From: Mnemiopsis leidyi | Lineage: Eukaryota > Ctenophora > Tentaculata > Lobata > Bolinopsidae | NCBI GenBank assembly: GCA_000226015.1 | Contig: JH154795.1 | Span: forward strand, 59,242-100,701 | Direction of reading: 5' to 3' | DNA length: 41,460 bases | Shown here: positions 1 through 12,000 of the stretch, in pieces | How the letters are laid out: each line of letters starts with the position of its first letter | Numbering within the stretch: the stretch's first letter is position 1 | Position numbers and translations under genes: made by a program | Notes under the pieces: generated by a model | Told to the model about the DNA's origin: nothing | Seen by the model: the letters and a program-made list of their open reading frames with translations, nothing else | The model's database searches: none

Positions 1-150
1 CCACTAGGACCTGCCTTTGCTATCCCCTGTGGTTCTTCTCAGCTAGGCTCTGCCTTCTCGCCTCCTCCGGGCTAGACTCTGCCTTCTGCTTTTCTTTTCT
101 TCTGCTAGATTCTGCCATCGGTCTTACGCTGGACTAGGCTCTATCTTCTG
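1..150. repeat. Degenerate tandem repeat, ctaggctctgccttct-like
   Basis: Variants of 'ctagrctctgccttct' recur about four times, separated by pyrimidine-rich spacers, giving an irregular period of roughly 35-45 bp. The array runs off the left edge, so its full size is unknown. No coding sequence was recognised in it. Confidence 0.45.
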
Positions 151-403
151 CAGTACTTTTCTTTCTTCTCCGATCTCCTAGCGCAGTCAGTTCTTCATGT
201 CATTGCTACAAGGTGAATAGAAACTATAATTTATGTTGTAGTGATATCAAGGTTAATACACAATATACATTCATTATTCATCTTAACTCAGATATCAAAC
301 TATCACTTTACAATAACGATACGATCTGATAAGGTTGTACAAAAATGAATATAAAACTAACATTTAATAAAGTGTGGTAAAAAGTGTCTTATGTTGTCTC
401 AAT

Positions 404-1040
404 TTATGCATTTTGCTTCAATAATTCAATATGTTTGTTTATACTTTTCATATAGCTATTCCCTTCATTCTTCTCTAAAATAATATCTGAGACTTCCCAA
501 AATTTTTCTTTGTCTAACTCATTGCATCCACATTTGCACCCTTTATGTTTTACCAGAAATCATGCACAGATTCTGACAATTTCAAATATCTTGGAAATTT
601 AATCCTGGTGGAAATAATAGGCTCTGCTATAAAACTATTAACTAATCTAAGCATTATTTTACCAGAATCCTTTTATGGCCTACTAAGTGTCTTATATTGG
701 TTTTACAACTTCATCTTTTCAAAAATTCATCTTTTTTGATTAATAAATCTTTAAGAACATAGTTTAACACCTGAAGACCCCTTTTTGTGGGCATGAATGA
801 AGCCTTGAATAAATTAAGAGTCTTTAACTGTTGCGTGCCATTGACTGTTACCATGATGGAAATCAACATTTTGCCACCATAATTTTGCTATCATTTATTT
901 GTTTTCTGTCGAATAAATAGACTCATATATTGAACTTACATACCTTCATAAACTTAGCGTGTTCCAAACTGATTGTCATTTTCCTTCTGACAAGAGCATC
1001 AAATACTTTTTGGAAAAAAATGAAGACTAGCACAATATTT
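404..1040 (-). pseudogene. Possible decayed coding relic, unknown family
   Basis: Read on the minus strand, several short segments look protein-like but lie in different frames separated by stops. One runs from about 1040 to 955 and includes VFDALVRRKMTISLEHAKF, ending at a gtatgt donor-like site. A second near 600-548 includes RIKFPRYLKLSESVHDFW. A third near 548-404 is Cys-rich (GCKCGCNELDKEKFW) and ends at a TAA. The frame shifts suggest either a broken old mobile-element gene or unrecognised introns. I do not recognise the family, and chance is not excluded. Confidence 0.25.
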
Positions 1041-2329
1041 TTCAGCTGATTTTAAAAATTTCTTCTAAAACCAACCTTTGCTCTTTATTAGCACTGTAAA
1101 AAAACTTGTTTAACTTGACTTACTTATACTACAAAAATATGACCTGAAATCAGGGAGGAGTGTTTGGAACAACCTTTTTGCCAATTCAGAGGTCCCACAA
1201 AAGTTAGGTGGCTCTCATTAAACATAAAACTTTATCTTGAAAAGTCAAGGTCTCCTAATAGGTGGCTTAAGTTTTCTTTTTTGTTTTCTGATTTATTCTA
1301 AGTAGTTTGGATTGTGCATTATGCTAAGCATATTGATCTAGGATATACTCTTTGTGCCCCAGCAGTTTTTCCTAACACTAGCTTTTTTCCCGGAAAATGG
1401 ACATGGATACCATCAACCTTAGCCTATATTTGAGCCTTCATCTAAAAATGCCTGACCTGTTTCTCTTAACTGGGCTATAGCAATACTGTTCATTGTTTTT
1501 GGTTGAAATAATTTAAATAATTGATTAATAAATGATGTCAGCAGTATCAGTCTCAATTTTTGAATTTATGTTCGAAATATGAACCTTTCTTCGAAAACAG
1601 GAAATTGATTTAGCAATGATTCTCGAATGACCTAAGATACCAAGTGATTACTGTAATACATTTAGAAATATTGTGAAAACATGCCTAGATTTAAGGCTGA
1701 GTTAAGGTAGACTGAACTTTTACACCCTCAGTAGTTTCTGGTCTAGATAAAATGCAGAGGATATAATATTTTGTCCCAATGATTAAACCTACAATATCCT
1801 GTCGTTATAGTTAAACCTCGGGTTAAGCCTATCTCGAGTTGAAAACCCCCTGCCAGAATTATTTAAATAGTAACATTTCCTTTGTTTTATAGAACATGTG
1901 AACATCATGCCAGCGTTTTGAAAGTTATCTTTTGCCTGGTCAAATTTATTGAGGACATCGGTTTCGTTTCTGTAAAAATGGTGTTACATTATTTGGTATG
2001 TTTTTTTTTAACAAATTTGATAGGTAGGTTTTAAATTGCATCAGTACCTTATAATGATTTTTGCAGAGGCCCTAGAATTCGCATATCGAAATTAATATTT
2101 CCTTCTCTTGCTAATTTTGCTGTGAAATAGAGTTATCTCACATTCCCTGACTATAACTTATCAAATCAGATACGTCACAGTTCCTTGTTCATGTGTTGTG
2201 ATTTATCTAATGTCTTTTCCTGGTGATGTCACGTGACTGATACCCATTAGTAAGCAATACCTAGTTACTTGCATGTCCAATTCATTGCTTCTTCCGAGTT
2301 TTTTACGAATGCTTTAACAGAACCAGGTC

Positions 2330-2344
2330 GTTACCCATGGCAAC
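2330..2344. promoter_or_regulatory. RFX X-box motif
   Basis: GTTACC-CAT-GGCAAC fits the imperfect inverted repeat GTNRCC-N(0-3)-RGYAAC bound by RFX factors. It lies about 670 bp upstream of the semaphorin start codon. Function is inferred from the motif only. Confidence 0.4.
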
Positions 2345-3012
2345 ACATCGGCAATATCATAGCGAAAACGTGACCCTGCATTTACTATTGAGGCCTTGTT
2401 TAGAGTAAAACCCAATTACCCAACACAACAGCTAAACTTCTGAATTACCTGCATGTGCCACGAGTCTCAAGATAAGCTTGCTTGATCGACATGGAGTTAA
2501 ATCCGTTTAAATATGCAGGTAACCTCAGCCCTTGCTTCTTATAATTAGCGTGAGGACACCTGTATCTTGCTTGCTCAGGAGGATATCTGGGTAATCAGGA
2601 GAGCGAGCTTCTATTGTGCTCTAATTGAATGTGATAGCGTGGAGATTGCGGTTAGTGCAGTTTTTGTTTCACATCACCTGACTCAATTAGTCTCGTCTGC
2701 CTTCTATCTAGTGTGTCATTGTCCTCCTCTGGGCTCTTTCAAGGTAGATCGGTTAGACCTCGTTTCCTTTTGTCGTGGCCACTTCGGGTACCTTCTGATC
2801 TTCCTTTGTTGTCTGACATCCTCCTGCGTCTGTGTAGTCTGAGATGATATCTCATAGCTTAGTTTTGATCTACAATTACTGATAGTCATTAAAAATTTGA
2901 TAGCTGATTAGTTTGTGTGGTTAACTAGTTAGTGCTATTTACACAGCTTACCAGGTTTACTTTTCGTCATTGTTTATGTTAAATCATAATATACACATTA
3001 TATCCAGGTAGT

Positions 3013-3082
3013 ATGATATTCTTGTTGCTGTTGCTTAAGCCGATACTAGCTGACTACTGGATATCTGACCTGCCAACTCAAG
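3013..3082 (+). CDS. Semaphorin exon 1: start codon and signal peptide
   Basis: ATG at 3013 begins MIFLLLLLKPILA, a short hydrophobic signal peptide with likely cleavage after Ala13 or nearby, then about ten residues. It ends at a consensus donor (gtaagg) in phase 1, and its last G completes GGT with the next exon. I chose it because a secreted-type leader, a good donor and the required phase coincide. No other leader was found closer to exon 2. Confidence 0.55.
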
Positions 3083-6000
3083 GTAAGGAAGTTTATTCAC
3101 TTCTCACTTACACGCTAATTCAAAACCGTTCAATTCCTGAACAACCTTGGTTTATGAAGGTTTGCGAGTGATCCGGATGAATTGCTTAAGTAAAGGATCT
3201 AACAGTTTGGTGATAATGTCTGCAGCAGTGTTGACTAAAACACATCCGACCACTCCCCGGCCACGCACGATGTCACGTGTTCCCATTAACAGCACCGTGT
3301 TGACTATTCTCTCTATGTTGTGTTGTCGGCTAGATTCGTCCTGGCAAGTACCACCAATAACGATAGTCATGGGGTGACGTTTTGCTCTTCTGATGTATCA
3401 CACAATCTAATAGGATGTAAACCATGGAACGATAAAGCAGATTCAATAATGACACGTAAATTCATTGAGAGAGACAGAGTGACTGATGGTTAGCTGTTCA
3501 GAAGAAATACATTTTATGAAGAAAACATTAAGTGTGAAATGTGCAGTTCCCTCACCGTGTGTGGATAATGAAGTGAAAAGGTTTAATAAAACCCAACACG
3601 AGTTCATGTACTTCAAAACTGCACAACTCGAATGATTCTTTATCGTTACGGTCCAATATCAACGTGCTGGCGTCAAGCCCGTGGCGATTTTGAAATTTAA
3701 ATGTCTGTAGGACACGTACTGGAAGTCTGGTTTATGAATCGTTGAGCTAGGAATATATTGGCTGGGGGTTTGCTCCAAATTATCGCCGGGAGGTAACGAC
3801 GTCCCTTATTGTCTACAAGGCAGTCCAAACTCTCATTTATCGGTACTCAGCCCCGTTCCGGTGAACTGTACTAAATCTCGTCAACTTTTATTGCCAGGTG
3901 TTAATGTGGCCTTCAACTTATCAAAATGGGAGATTTTTGCCGGGAAAGACCTTCACACGGCGGCTATGGAAGGGAACTGTGGGTAGCCCCTTATCTTGGT
4001 CCCCTTTGTTGGGTTTAAGTAACTTTTAATTACTGAATATGATTATGTGGAAATCGAATTAACCGTTGTGGATGACCCCCTGATTGGTAGTAAACAGGCC
4101 GGCTTGTATCTAAGTGGACATCGTCACTCGCATTCCAAATATACGATCCGTTTTCATGGCAACAGACTGCAGATATATTACGGGAAGGTATTTTGGGAAG
4201 GCGCTGCTTCAGGTTTAGGGTCGTGATACAGTTCTACACACAAATCACGGGGGCTACACAAAGGGTGCGTTATAACCGCGCTGGGGAGGTCCCCTCTCGT
4301 GGCAAGATAGTTGAGGATTATTCAAAGCACAAGAATGAATTTGGTTAAAGAGCGGCACCACTATGCTAATCGCGGGGAATTACCGATGGGGTACTCTACT
4401 AAGTGCGATTACGGACTTAACGGTCCGATATTTAGCAAACAGGTGACATCAAGCGCCGAGTTCCAAAGTTTTTGATCTGAGTCCCCGAGCAGCACATCAC
4501 CACAGTTCTCCAATAATTTCTGGGACCGGTTCAGCACAGAAGTTTTAAAGAGAGTTTGTCCGACATCAATTTTAATCAGAAGAGCCGGCTGATGTGTTAA
4601 GATCCAGTGTCGCCAGTGCCGTGCAACACGGACAAATTAATCGAGCAGAAGGAAGGCTACATGTAGTTTAAACGTGGCGATCATGTGTATATCGTGGCAA
4701 GGTGTTTTAACGGAGCTAATGATTAGACTGACCTGTATCTGCAATGTAAGTCTGAATATCTCGTCCTCGCACAGACCTCCCCGTAATTCCCTCTCAAATA
4801 CCTGGTGTAATAATTAACTGGCGTCATCCGGACGTTGGATTTGATTTAAAAACGATATCGGTACCTCGCCCTGCCAATATCAATGCTATATCTGCCTACT
4901 CATTCCTAGCTCAAACTGGAGGTAAGTACTGCCATATTTACAAGATTTCGTCTCGATGTACATAACAAGCTCTCTGCCAATGAGGGCCTATTCTTTTAGT
5001 CACGTGCACCCTCGCACGTGACACGTGATAATTGATAAGATTTAGATTTGGCTTAGTGGTCCAAACGCAGGGGAATTTTATCTGGAAGTTGAGTGACAGA
5101 AGAGCCGTTTTAGAAAAAGTCAGAGTTGTCTCTTTATCTCCTTCGGGTAATTCTATCAAGTTTATCTTGGACAATGAGTGATATATCAGCTGTATCAGAT
5201 GACATCAGCTGGCTCGAGCATCCTGGGAAAAGATACATCCGCTAATAAGTACAGAGATACATATCTTGTGAAGAACAGAGAGGTAGTAATTAACCAGACT
5301 CTCAAACTCGGGACCATATTTTCTATGAGAAATAGAAGTTTCTAGATCGGACAAACTACTTGTTGGACACTATGTCCACTATCCCAGGCCTGGTGTCAAC
5401 TATCTGACCACAACCAAGCACAGATTGAGGACGAAGTAGGAGCCTCCCCACCATCCTCCACACCTACACTTCCAGCTTCCTTGTCCAGCACGACCACGGC
5501 TACCAATCAGACTGCAGCTGTGCTTGACGGGGTCCTGGTGTAGATAGAGAGAGAGAGGGAGAGAGAGAGTGTGTGTGTGTGTTGGTCACATTCCATTGTT
5601 CATTGTCCAAGGAGTGGCAGTAGAAGTGAGCTTGCCTGTGTGTAAATGTAAACGTCAGTTAAAGTTCTCACGTATCGAGTGTAACGTTACACGGCAGAGG
5701 AGGGAGGAAGAGTGCTTGACCGTCACGTTCCTCAGCTTGCTAAGTCTAAACAACACGCCCTCATCTGGCTCAATGAACGCTACTCTCGCTACTTCCGAAA
5801 ATGCTTTAAATGCCAGAACGTGCGAGTAGTGAGCCCGTAATCTACTTGACAAAGCTATGTAAATAATTCGGTGTTCGTCCAACAACACTGCTTCTTAATA
5901 AGATAAAACGCTTTTTAACAGAAAGTAAGCACAGCTCCTAGGTGATAGTAAACAAGTGGTCAGGGAAAGCAAGCTGAAATGGACCTCAAATCTCGCTTTC

Positions 6001-9000
6001 GACACCGTTGCAGCTGGTGGAGGAGGTACGTAGACTGGAAAGGAGACGGTTAAAATTCAAATCTGATAGGGAAACTAGTAGGGTTGAGAGAGAAAGTTTC
6101 AGCCTTTCAAGGTTATGTTCAAGCTTGAAAAAGCCTTCCATTTCATCAGAATCCTGATCTGATGTTGAGTTTGCTCTAACAATTAAGAACTTCTGATCTC
6201 TAAGGCTTTCAGGTTTTATCAGCTCCAGTGAATAATTGGTTAAAATACAGGCTAAAAGAACCGCCAATGTAGAAGTACACACTTGGCTGAAATCCAAGAG
6301 CAGACTCAGTGTATCGGCTCTACTCTCCGAATTATTGGGACAAATTGTTTCCTCCAAAGTATAGAGTGAATGTCGCACAAGTCACCTGATCGCACTGCTC
6401 GCTGACTGGCCAATTACGAGCACGTGCTAGAAAACCGGGGTGGTGATTGGAGGGGAGGTTGGGAGCAGGCTGGAAGTATGAGGTAGATACACTGTGTAGA
6501 GTGGTCAGGAAATACAGGACTCCTCTCTCCCTCCTCTGTCCAGGTAGAGTGTATAACGTCCCAGCTTCACACCTCAACTTCAGGAGTCTGTCGGGACAAC
6601 TTCTAGTCTGTCGGGACTTCTATAGTAAACTCCAACTTCTAGCTGTGGCGACTACTATAGTCTACTACAACTTCTAGTCCGTCAGGACTACTATAGTTTA
6701 CTACAACTTCTAGTCTGTCGGGACTACTATAGTAAACTCCAACTTCTAGCTGTGGCGACTACTATAGTCTACTACAACTTCTAGTCTGTCGGGACTACTA
6801 TAGTTAATACAACTTCTAGCTGTCGGGACTACTATAGTCTACTGGACAACTTCTAGTCTGTCGGGACTACTATAGTCTACTGGACAACTTCTAGTCTGTA
6901 GGGACTACTATAGTCTACTTCAACTTCTAGTCTGTCAGGGCTATTATAGTCTACTCCAACTTCTAGTCTGTAGGGACTACTATAGTATATATATATACTT
7001 CAAGTTTGTGGAGGATATGGAGACAGGACAGCTGCAGGACCTAAGAATTGTAGTGATGAGAGATTTGTAATATTCTCGACATCAGGGGTATTACAGAAAT
7101 ATTCATATTGGACTAAGTGAATGTCATGGAATACGGTGAAGTGCTCGTTATCGAAACTTTGAATCTTGTACTTTACTTTGTGAACATTGAACCCGACCCG
7201 GTGGTTTACCAGCAGATCATTGGCCATGTTCCTGTCGTGAGATTATCGACCCGGCTTAAAGAAACTTTGATTTCAAGTAGGTATATGTATGACCTATCAT
7301 CCATGGTATGATCTATTGACTAGGCTTAAGTACTCGAGATAAGGCACATTTTCACACCCATCAACATATCCAGTGATATAATTTTTTGCCTGACCTTGAT
7401 TGGAAAGAATGCGAAGTATTTGGTACCGTTAAAAACGTTCAAGTCCCCACCAGGGACGAGGAAAGTAAGGTCCCAGACTCTCCCGGCTCAACCTAACCGT
7501 CGGCTTTAACCTGCTTCACATGTTCTTCATCCGTTACCGAGCTCAGGTGTCTCTCAGGGCAGTTAGTTCGGATTTAGAGGACTAAATTTAACCGATTCTA
7601 ACAATATATCAATTTACTGTATCGCTTTTTCCCCAGTTAGTGCCCCTTGTTAGCTGAATTTTGAGGAAGCGGCAAGGAGAGAATTCTTTCTGTAATTACT
7701 AACATGTGCGTTTCAACAGTTACGGTCAAACACGATCTTTTCTAGTTGGCTCTGGACCATTTGAATCTAGCCTTTGGCAGGTATCGGCGTAAGTGCGAAC
7801 TTTAAGTGTGAACTTGAAACTTGTGAACTAGAAGTGTGAACTAGAAGTGTGAACTAGAAGTGTGATTCATGCCACCACTCCTGCAAACTGCAAAGTATCA
7901 CTACACCCATCTCTATGGCAGATTTAGGAAATCGTGGCTGCGAATATTAGCAATAACGTTACACGCCCTGCTGAACACAGCCGGTCACATGATCCATCAC
8001 GTGACCTCTCTTCCGGAACTGCTGTTCAGCTCATGTCATGTTGTGAGGACGTTGGGAGCCAAGTTGGGGGAGCCAATGTGGTGGGAGCTAGCCACATCAA
8101 CAACACCACTAATACTAGCTATTACTTGGAGAACCACCTCAGTCCCGGGAAGCTGGGCGTGTCTGCAGTGTCTGTAGTGCTGCTGTTGGTGTGGGCTAGC
8201 TCTCTGTTGTTACTTACAAATGAAGTGGGTCAAGTTGTTAGATGATACAGATACAGTTTGCGAGCTGGTCTGTAATTGGTCGAGTTACTGATAGGTCTGA
8301 TCTTCTCCTGAATAGACATAATGAGGTCGGGGTTCTTGTTTTCTATAGAACTATTGATTAAAAATTACCGCTATCTGATTATATGGACAAGGGTCCACGC
8401 CAAGGCTATTATATCTGGCAGATAGATAATAAACCATTCTCCGTTGAGCAAGTGCAACTGATATGTCTCTAGATGACTAGAGACCTGGTATCTAGATGAC
8501 TAGAGACCTGGTATCTTGTTGTCCAGTAAAGTAACAAGTCTGCCAGTGTTGCTAATGACCCTGCCAGACGGTCCGTGTGTGGACACTGCACCTCAGGGGG
8601 CCGAACTGGAGGAATATCTACTAATTAGAGGTCGCTGTAAGTTTAGCTGATACACCTCCACCAATCACAGGAAAACTCGTGCTAATTGTTAGCTATGATG
8701 AGGTGCTATAGGACTGGGATCTGATCACAAAGTTATAAGTGATAAGACTAAGATAATGAATGTGCACGGTTTCAATGGAGCTGCACCGCAAGACGTATGA
8801 AGAAAGAACACGGAGGGAACTCGCACCTATGTGCAATGCGGGCCTTTTTTCCTCCAAATTAAGAAAAGAGCTGACGTGTTAAATAGAGAAGGAGAATCAT
8901 TGCTCGCTCCAGCTGCACAAGGGCTTTGTATTTGCCCCAACTAGAGTTTTCTACAATTTTCTCAACCATCCCCCACAAAAAGACCGAACACCATCGACTT

Positions 9001-12000
9001 AAGGTAGCAACTTTTTAGATAAGCTTCATCAAGTCATGTTACCATGGTAACACATTTTAATTAGTCTTTCAGTTAAAAGTTAACTGGCTGGTAGCGTCAA
9101 AAAGTCTAGCCTATTGTATAAGCATTGTGCTCCTTTAGCCGCTATACACTACTGGCAACGATCAGTTTACCACATTGGGATGCCTCTCTTCTAAAACAAG
9201 ACAGTTTTAACAGCTGATCAAATTCCTAACCATGACCTCCATATCACTGTATTTCCTACACACAGGGGTGCTCACTAACAACAAATCCTGCAGGGGGATG
9301 TTGAAGGTAGTCTGTCAGTAGTGGTTTGTCAGTCTGATGAGATTCAGACTGTGTCATGTCATCAGCCAGAACTCCAGTCAGACACCCGGACTGTTGCCAT
9401 TATCAGAACCAGGGTCAGTCAGGTCAGACACCTCAGTTTGGGAGTAGTTATTGAGTATGAGGTCTAGACTCTGTCAGCCTTACCGACAGTCGGAGTAAAG
9501 AATTACTCGCCCCCAGGATCATGAGTGGAGGGAGCGGGAGGATCAGTTACAGTTTCCCACAAGATTATAGAAACTTCTCCAACTTCTAAATGTAGTTCTA
9601 ACACAACTCTAGCAGCCCCAGTAGCCGGTCTGCTCCAATTTGAAAATGATAGTTTCCGGTGTTAAACAGCCACAAAACTATATTGCTATTGTTTATCTAT
9701 TATGGGGTTCCTGACGTTCAGCCAATAAGGACACATGGTCTGTCGATGTCAGCCAATCAGCGGGCAGTATCGGCTAAACTCGCTTCATTGTATTAGTAGG
9801 TTAAAACACAAGTGTTACGCTTCAGCACACTCCGAGACACGTGTCATATTAGATGAAAACTTTTTAGCCTTGAGTACAGTTGAGTAGCTGAACTTCTTCA
9901 CAATAGTAGCTGCTAGAAGTTAGAGGCAGATATCTATATCTGGAAAATTTTACTGATACACATTTTACTTTTCGGAGAAATACTTTTCGACTGCTTCTTT
10001 AAATTAAGTCCTAAAATATCCCAAAACTAAAAGCCAATTTTAAGTGAGCAGGTCTCTAGTGGATGTACTATTTCTCTATTTAATACTTGCCCTGACATTC
10101 CCACCAAAGCTATGTGGTACGGGCTGGGCCTGTACATCCTGATCTTGCTAGAGAGCGGATATCAAAGCAGGCGATAACATGAGAGACATGGTACCAGCGT
10201 ATACCAACATGCGGCTATAAACATCCTCGCCGCTAACTGTAACTGTGTCAGTACGTCACCTGTCAGGATAGGATCTCTTACGTCACTGTATCTTATCGTG
10301 TGATATCTCCGTGCTTGGCTCGGTCTTGGGGTACATGTCATAACTTACACCTTTTATTACGGAAATGTATCAATATATGGTGATCATGCGAACCACATAC
10401 AATACCTTAGATGATAACTTATCTGATTCTGGGAACTTTAGCCGTCATGTCTTCAGACTTCATACAATACGATGCACTTTGCCAACCACCCCTCCCTCTC
10501 TCTCCTTTGTAGGAAGCGGATCTCTGAAGTCAAACTTCGCTACAGAAGGTCGCTTATCGCTGGGTGCCCGTATTGCATTACAAGTAATTATGTTTTATCA
10601 GTTGGTGTTGCCTGAGTATGTAGTTGGCCTGAAATACACTGACACTACAACTGATGTTCTGATATCACAGCCTGTCGCTCTTTTCCATGAAAATGTAAAT
10701 ACCCTGGCCGGTTTTTCCTTCTCATGTCATCAGGTGTAGATGTAATTAACCACACTATTATCAGCAGCATGTTCAAAGTAATTCTGTAAATTTAGTCGGG
10801 CGATATTTTTAAGTTTTCTTGTCCTAACCCCTAATTTTGTTGCTCAATGATTAGTGGGAGGATGTGACTTTTTATATAAATTGTACTGTGTAATTGCTGC
10901 ATCTACTGATAAGACAATGACGCAATAATTTACTCGTGTTGTACAGAGTTTTTGTTTCAGATGGTAAAAGTTGTCAGAATATCGACATTCACTATCCCAT
11001 GTAAGAATATTGAGATCGCTAGGCGAGTTAATGAGTAAACTATTTACAAAATGACAAGATGTGACAGCTTGGAACAGAAAACTGATCACGTGACCAAATT
11101 GTTTGGCTGGAGCAGGTCGAGAAAATTTGGAGTTGAAGGGGGAGATTATTAAATTGGGGTGGCGGAGTTGGCAATCGTAATCAGTTACTAAAATTACTGA
11201 CACCTTGCTGGAGCTCTACCTAGTTTCTAGAGTCAGGTTGGAGTTACAAACACAGCTAGAGAAACCCGCAAGTCGCAACATAACATTGTCCCACAACTCT
11301 ACCCTCTCACAGAAAATAGACTTACTGTTAAAATCATCTCTGTAAAGCCGTAAACGCACTGTCAATAACGTTTACATCGGTAAAAACTAGAACGAACTAA
11401 AAACGTAGAGACACGGGCAGACAGCCAGGAGGGTAGTTAAAAGTGCATGCTGTTTAGAGAGATCTGGCTGGTGTAGCCAGGGCGTGTCCATGTCAGTTTG
11501 AAAAACTTCAAGGACTATTGTGATGATGTATTTGTGGAAAAGTCGGCTTAGATCCGCAGTGTTTAATCCTTAACTGCTCTTATTTGCAGTCACATCTTCT
11601 GGCATGGCGTTTAAGTGGTTACCTGTATTTTGAATTGCCAGAGAAGCTCAAGGAATAATAAGATTTATACAATTTCCTTTAGGAACCACCTCAAATTTGC
11701 TAGCACTTTATCAATACTTCTCTTTCAGGTTGTTCAGATTGCAGGCAGTACCGAAGACCGGGTGCTAACTTTTCCAGTGTGGTGACATACCAGAACTCCA
11801 TAGTAGTCGGCGGCAGGTACGCTCTACTTTCTTCTCTAAAATTGTAGTATATTTTGTTCATCATTCATTCACTCAGGCTTTGTAAAAGTCTCAAAGAGAT
11901 GAGACTAAGTTTATTTTGGTTCACGATCTGATCTACGTATATCTCAACCAAACATGACATTCGTCCTAGATCCACCTATCTCCATTCTCCATGTCACTAT

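Larger units (their letters stand above)
151..3012. other. Upstream intergenic sequence of the semaphorin gene
   Basis: AT-rich sequence without a convincing intact gene. It holds a possible decayed coding relic on the minus strand (about 404-1040) and an RFX-type X-box at 2330-2344. A tatatccag acceptor-like site sits immediately before the semaphorin start codon, so a non-coding first exon could lie somewhere in this stretch. I could not place a transcription start or a TATA box. Confidence 0.5.
3083..11728 (+). other. Semaphorin intron 1 (8.6 kb)
   Basis: Non-coding if exon 1 is right. It contains three clustered CACGTG sites (5001-5027), a GA/GT microsatellite near 5540-5580, an 11-copy 36-bp satellite (about 6590-6995), short direct repeats near 7810-7865 and 8465-8515, and a palindromic X-box (9038-9051). 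Several ORFs of 60-130 codons occur on both strands, but none resembles a known protein or has matching splice context. Confidence 0.5.

Noticed and set aside
10365-10739. 124-codon ORF in semaphorin intron 1
   Set aside because: No recognisable family, no supporting splice context, and within the expected range for random ORFs in 41 kb.
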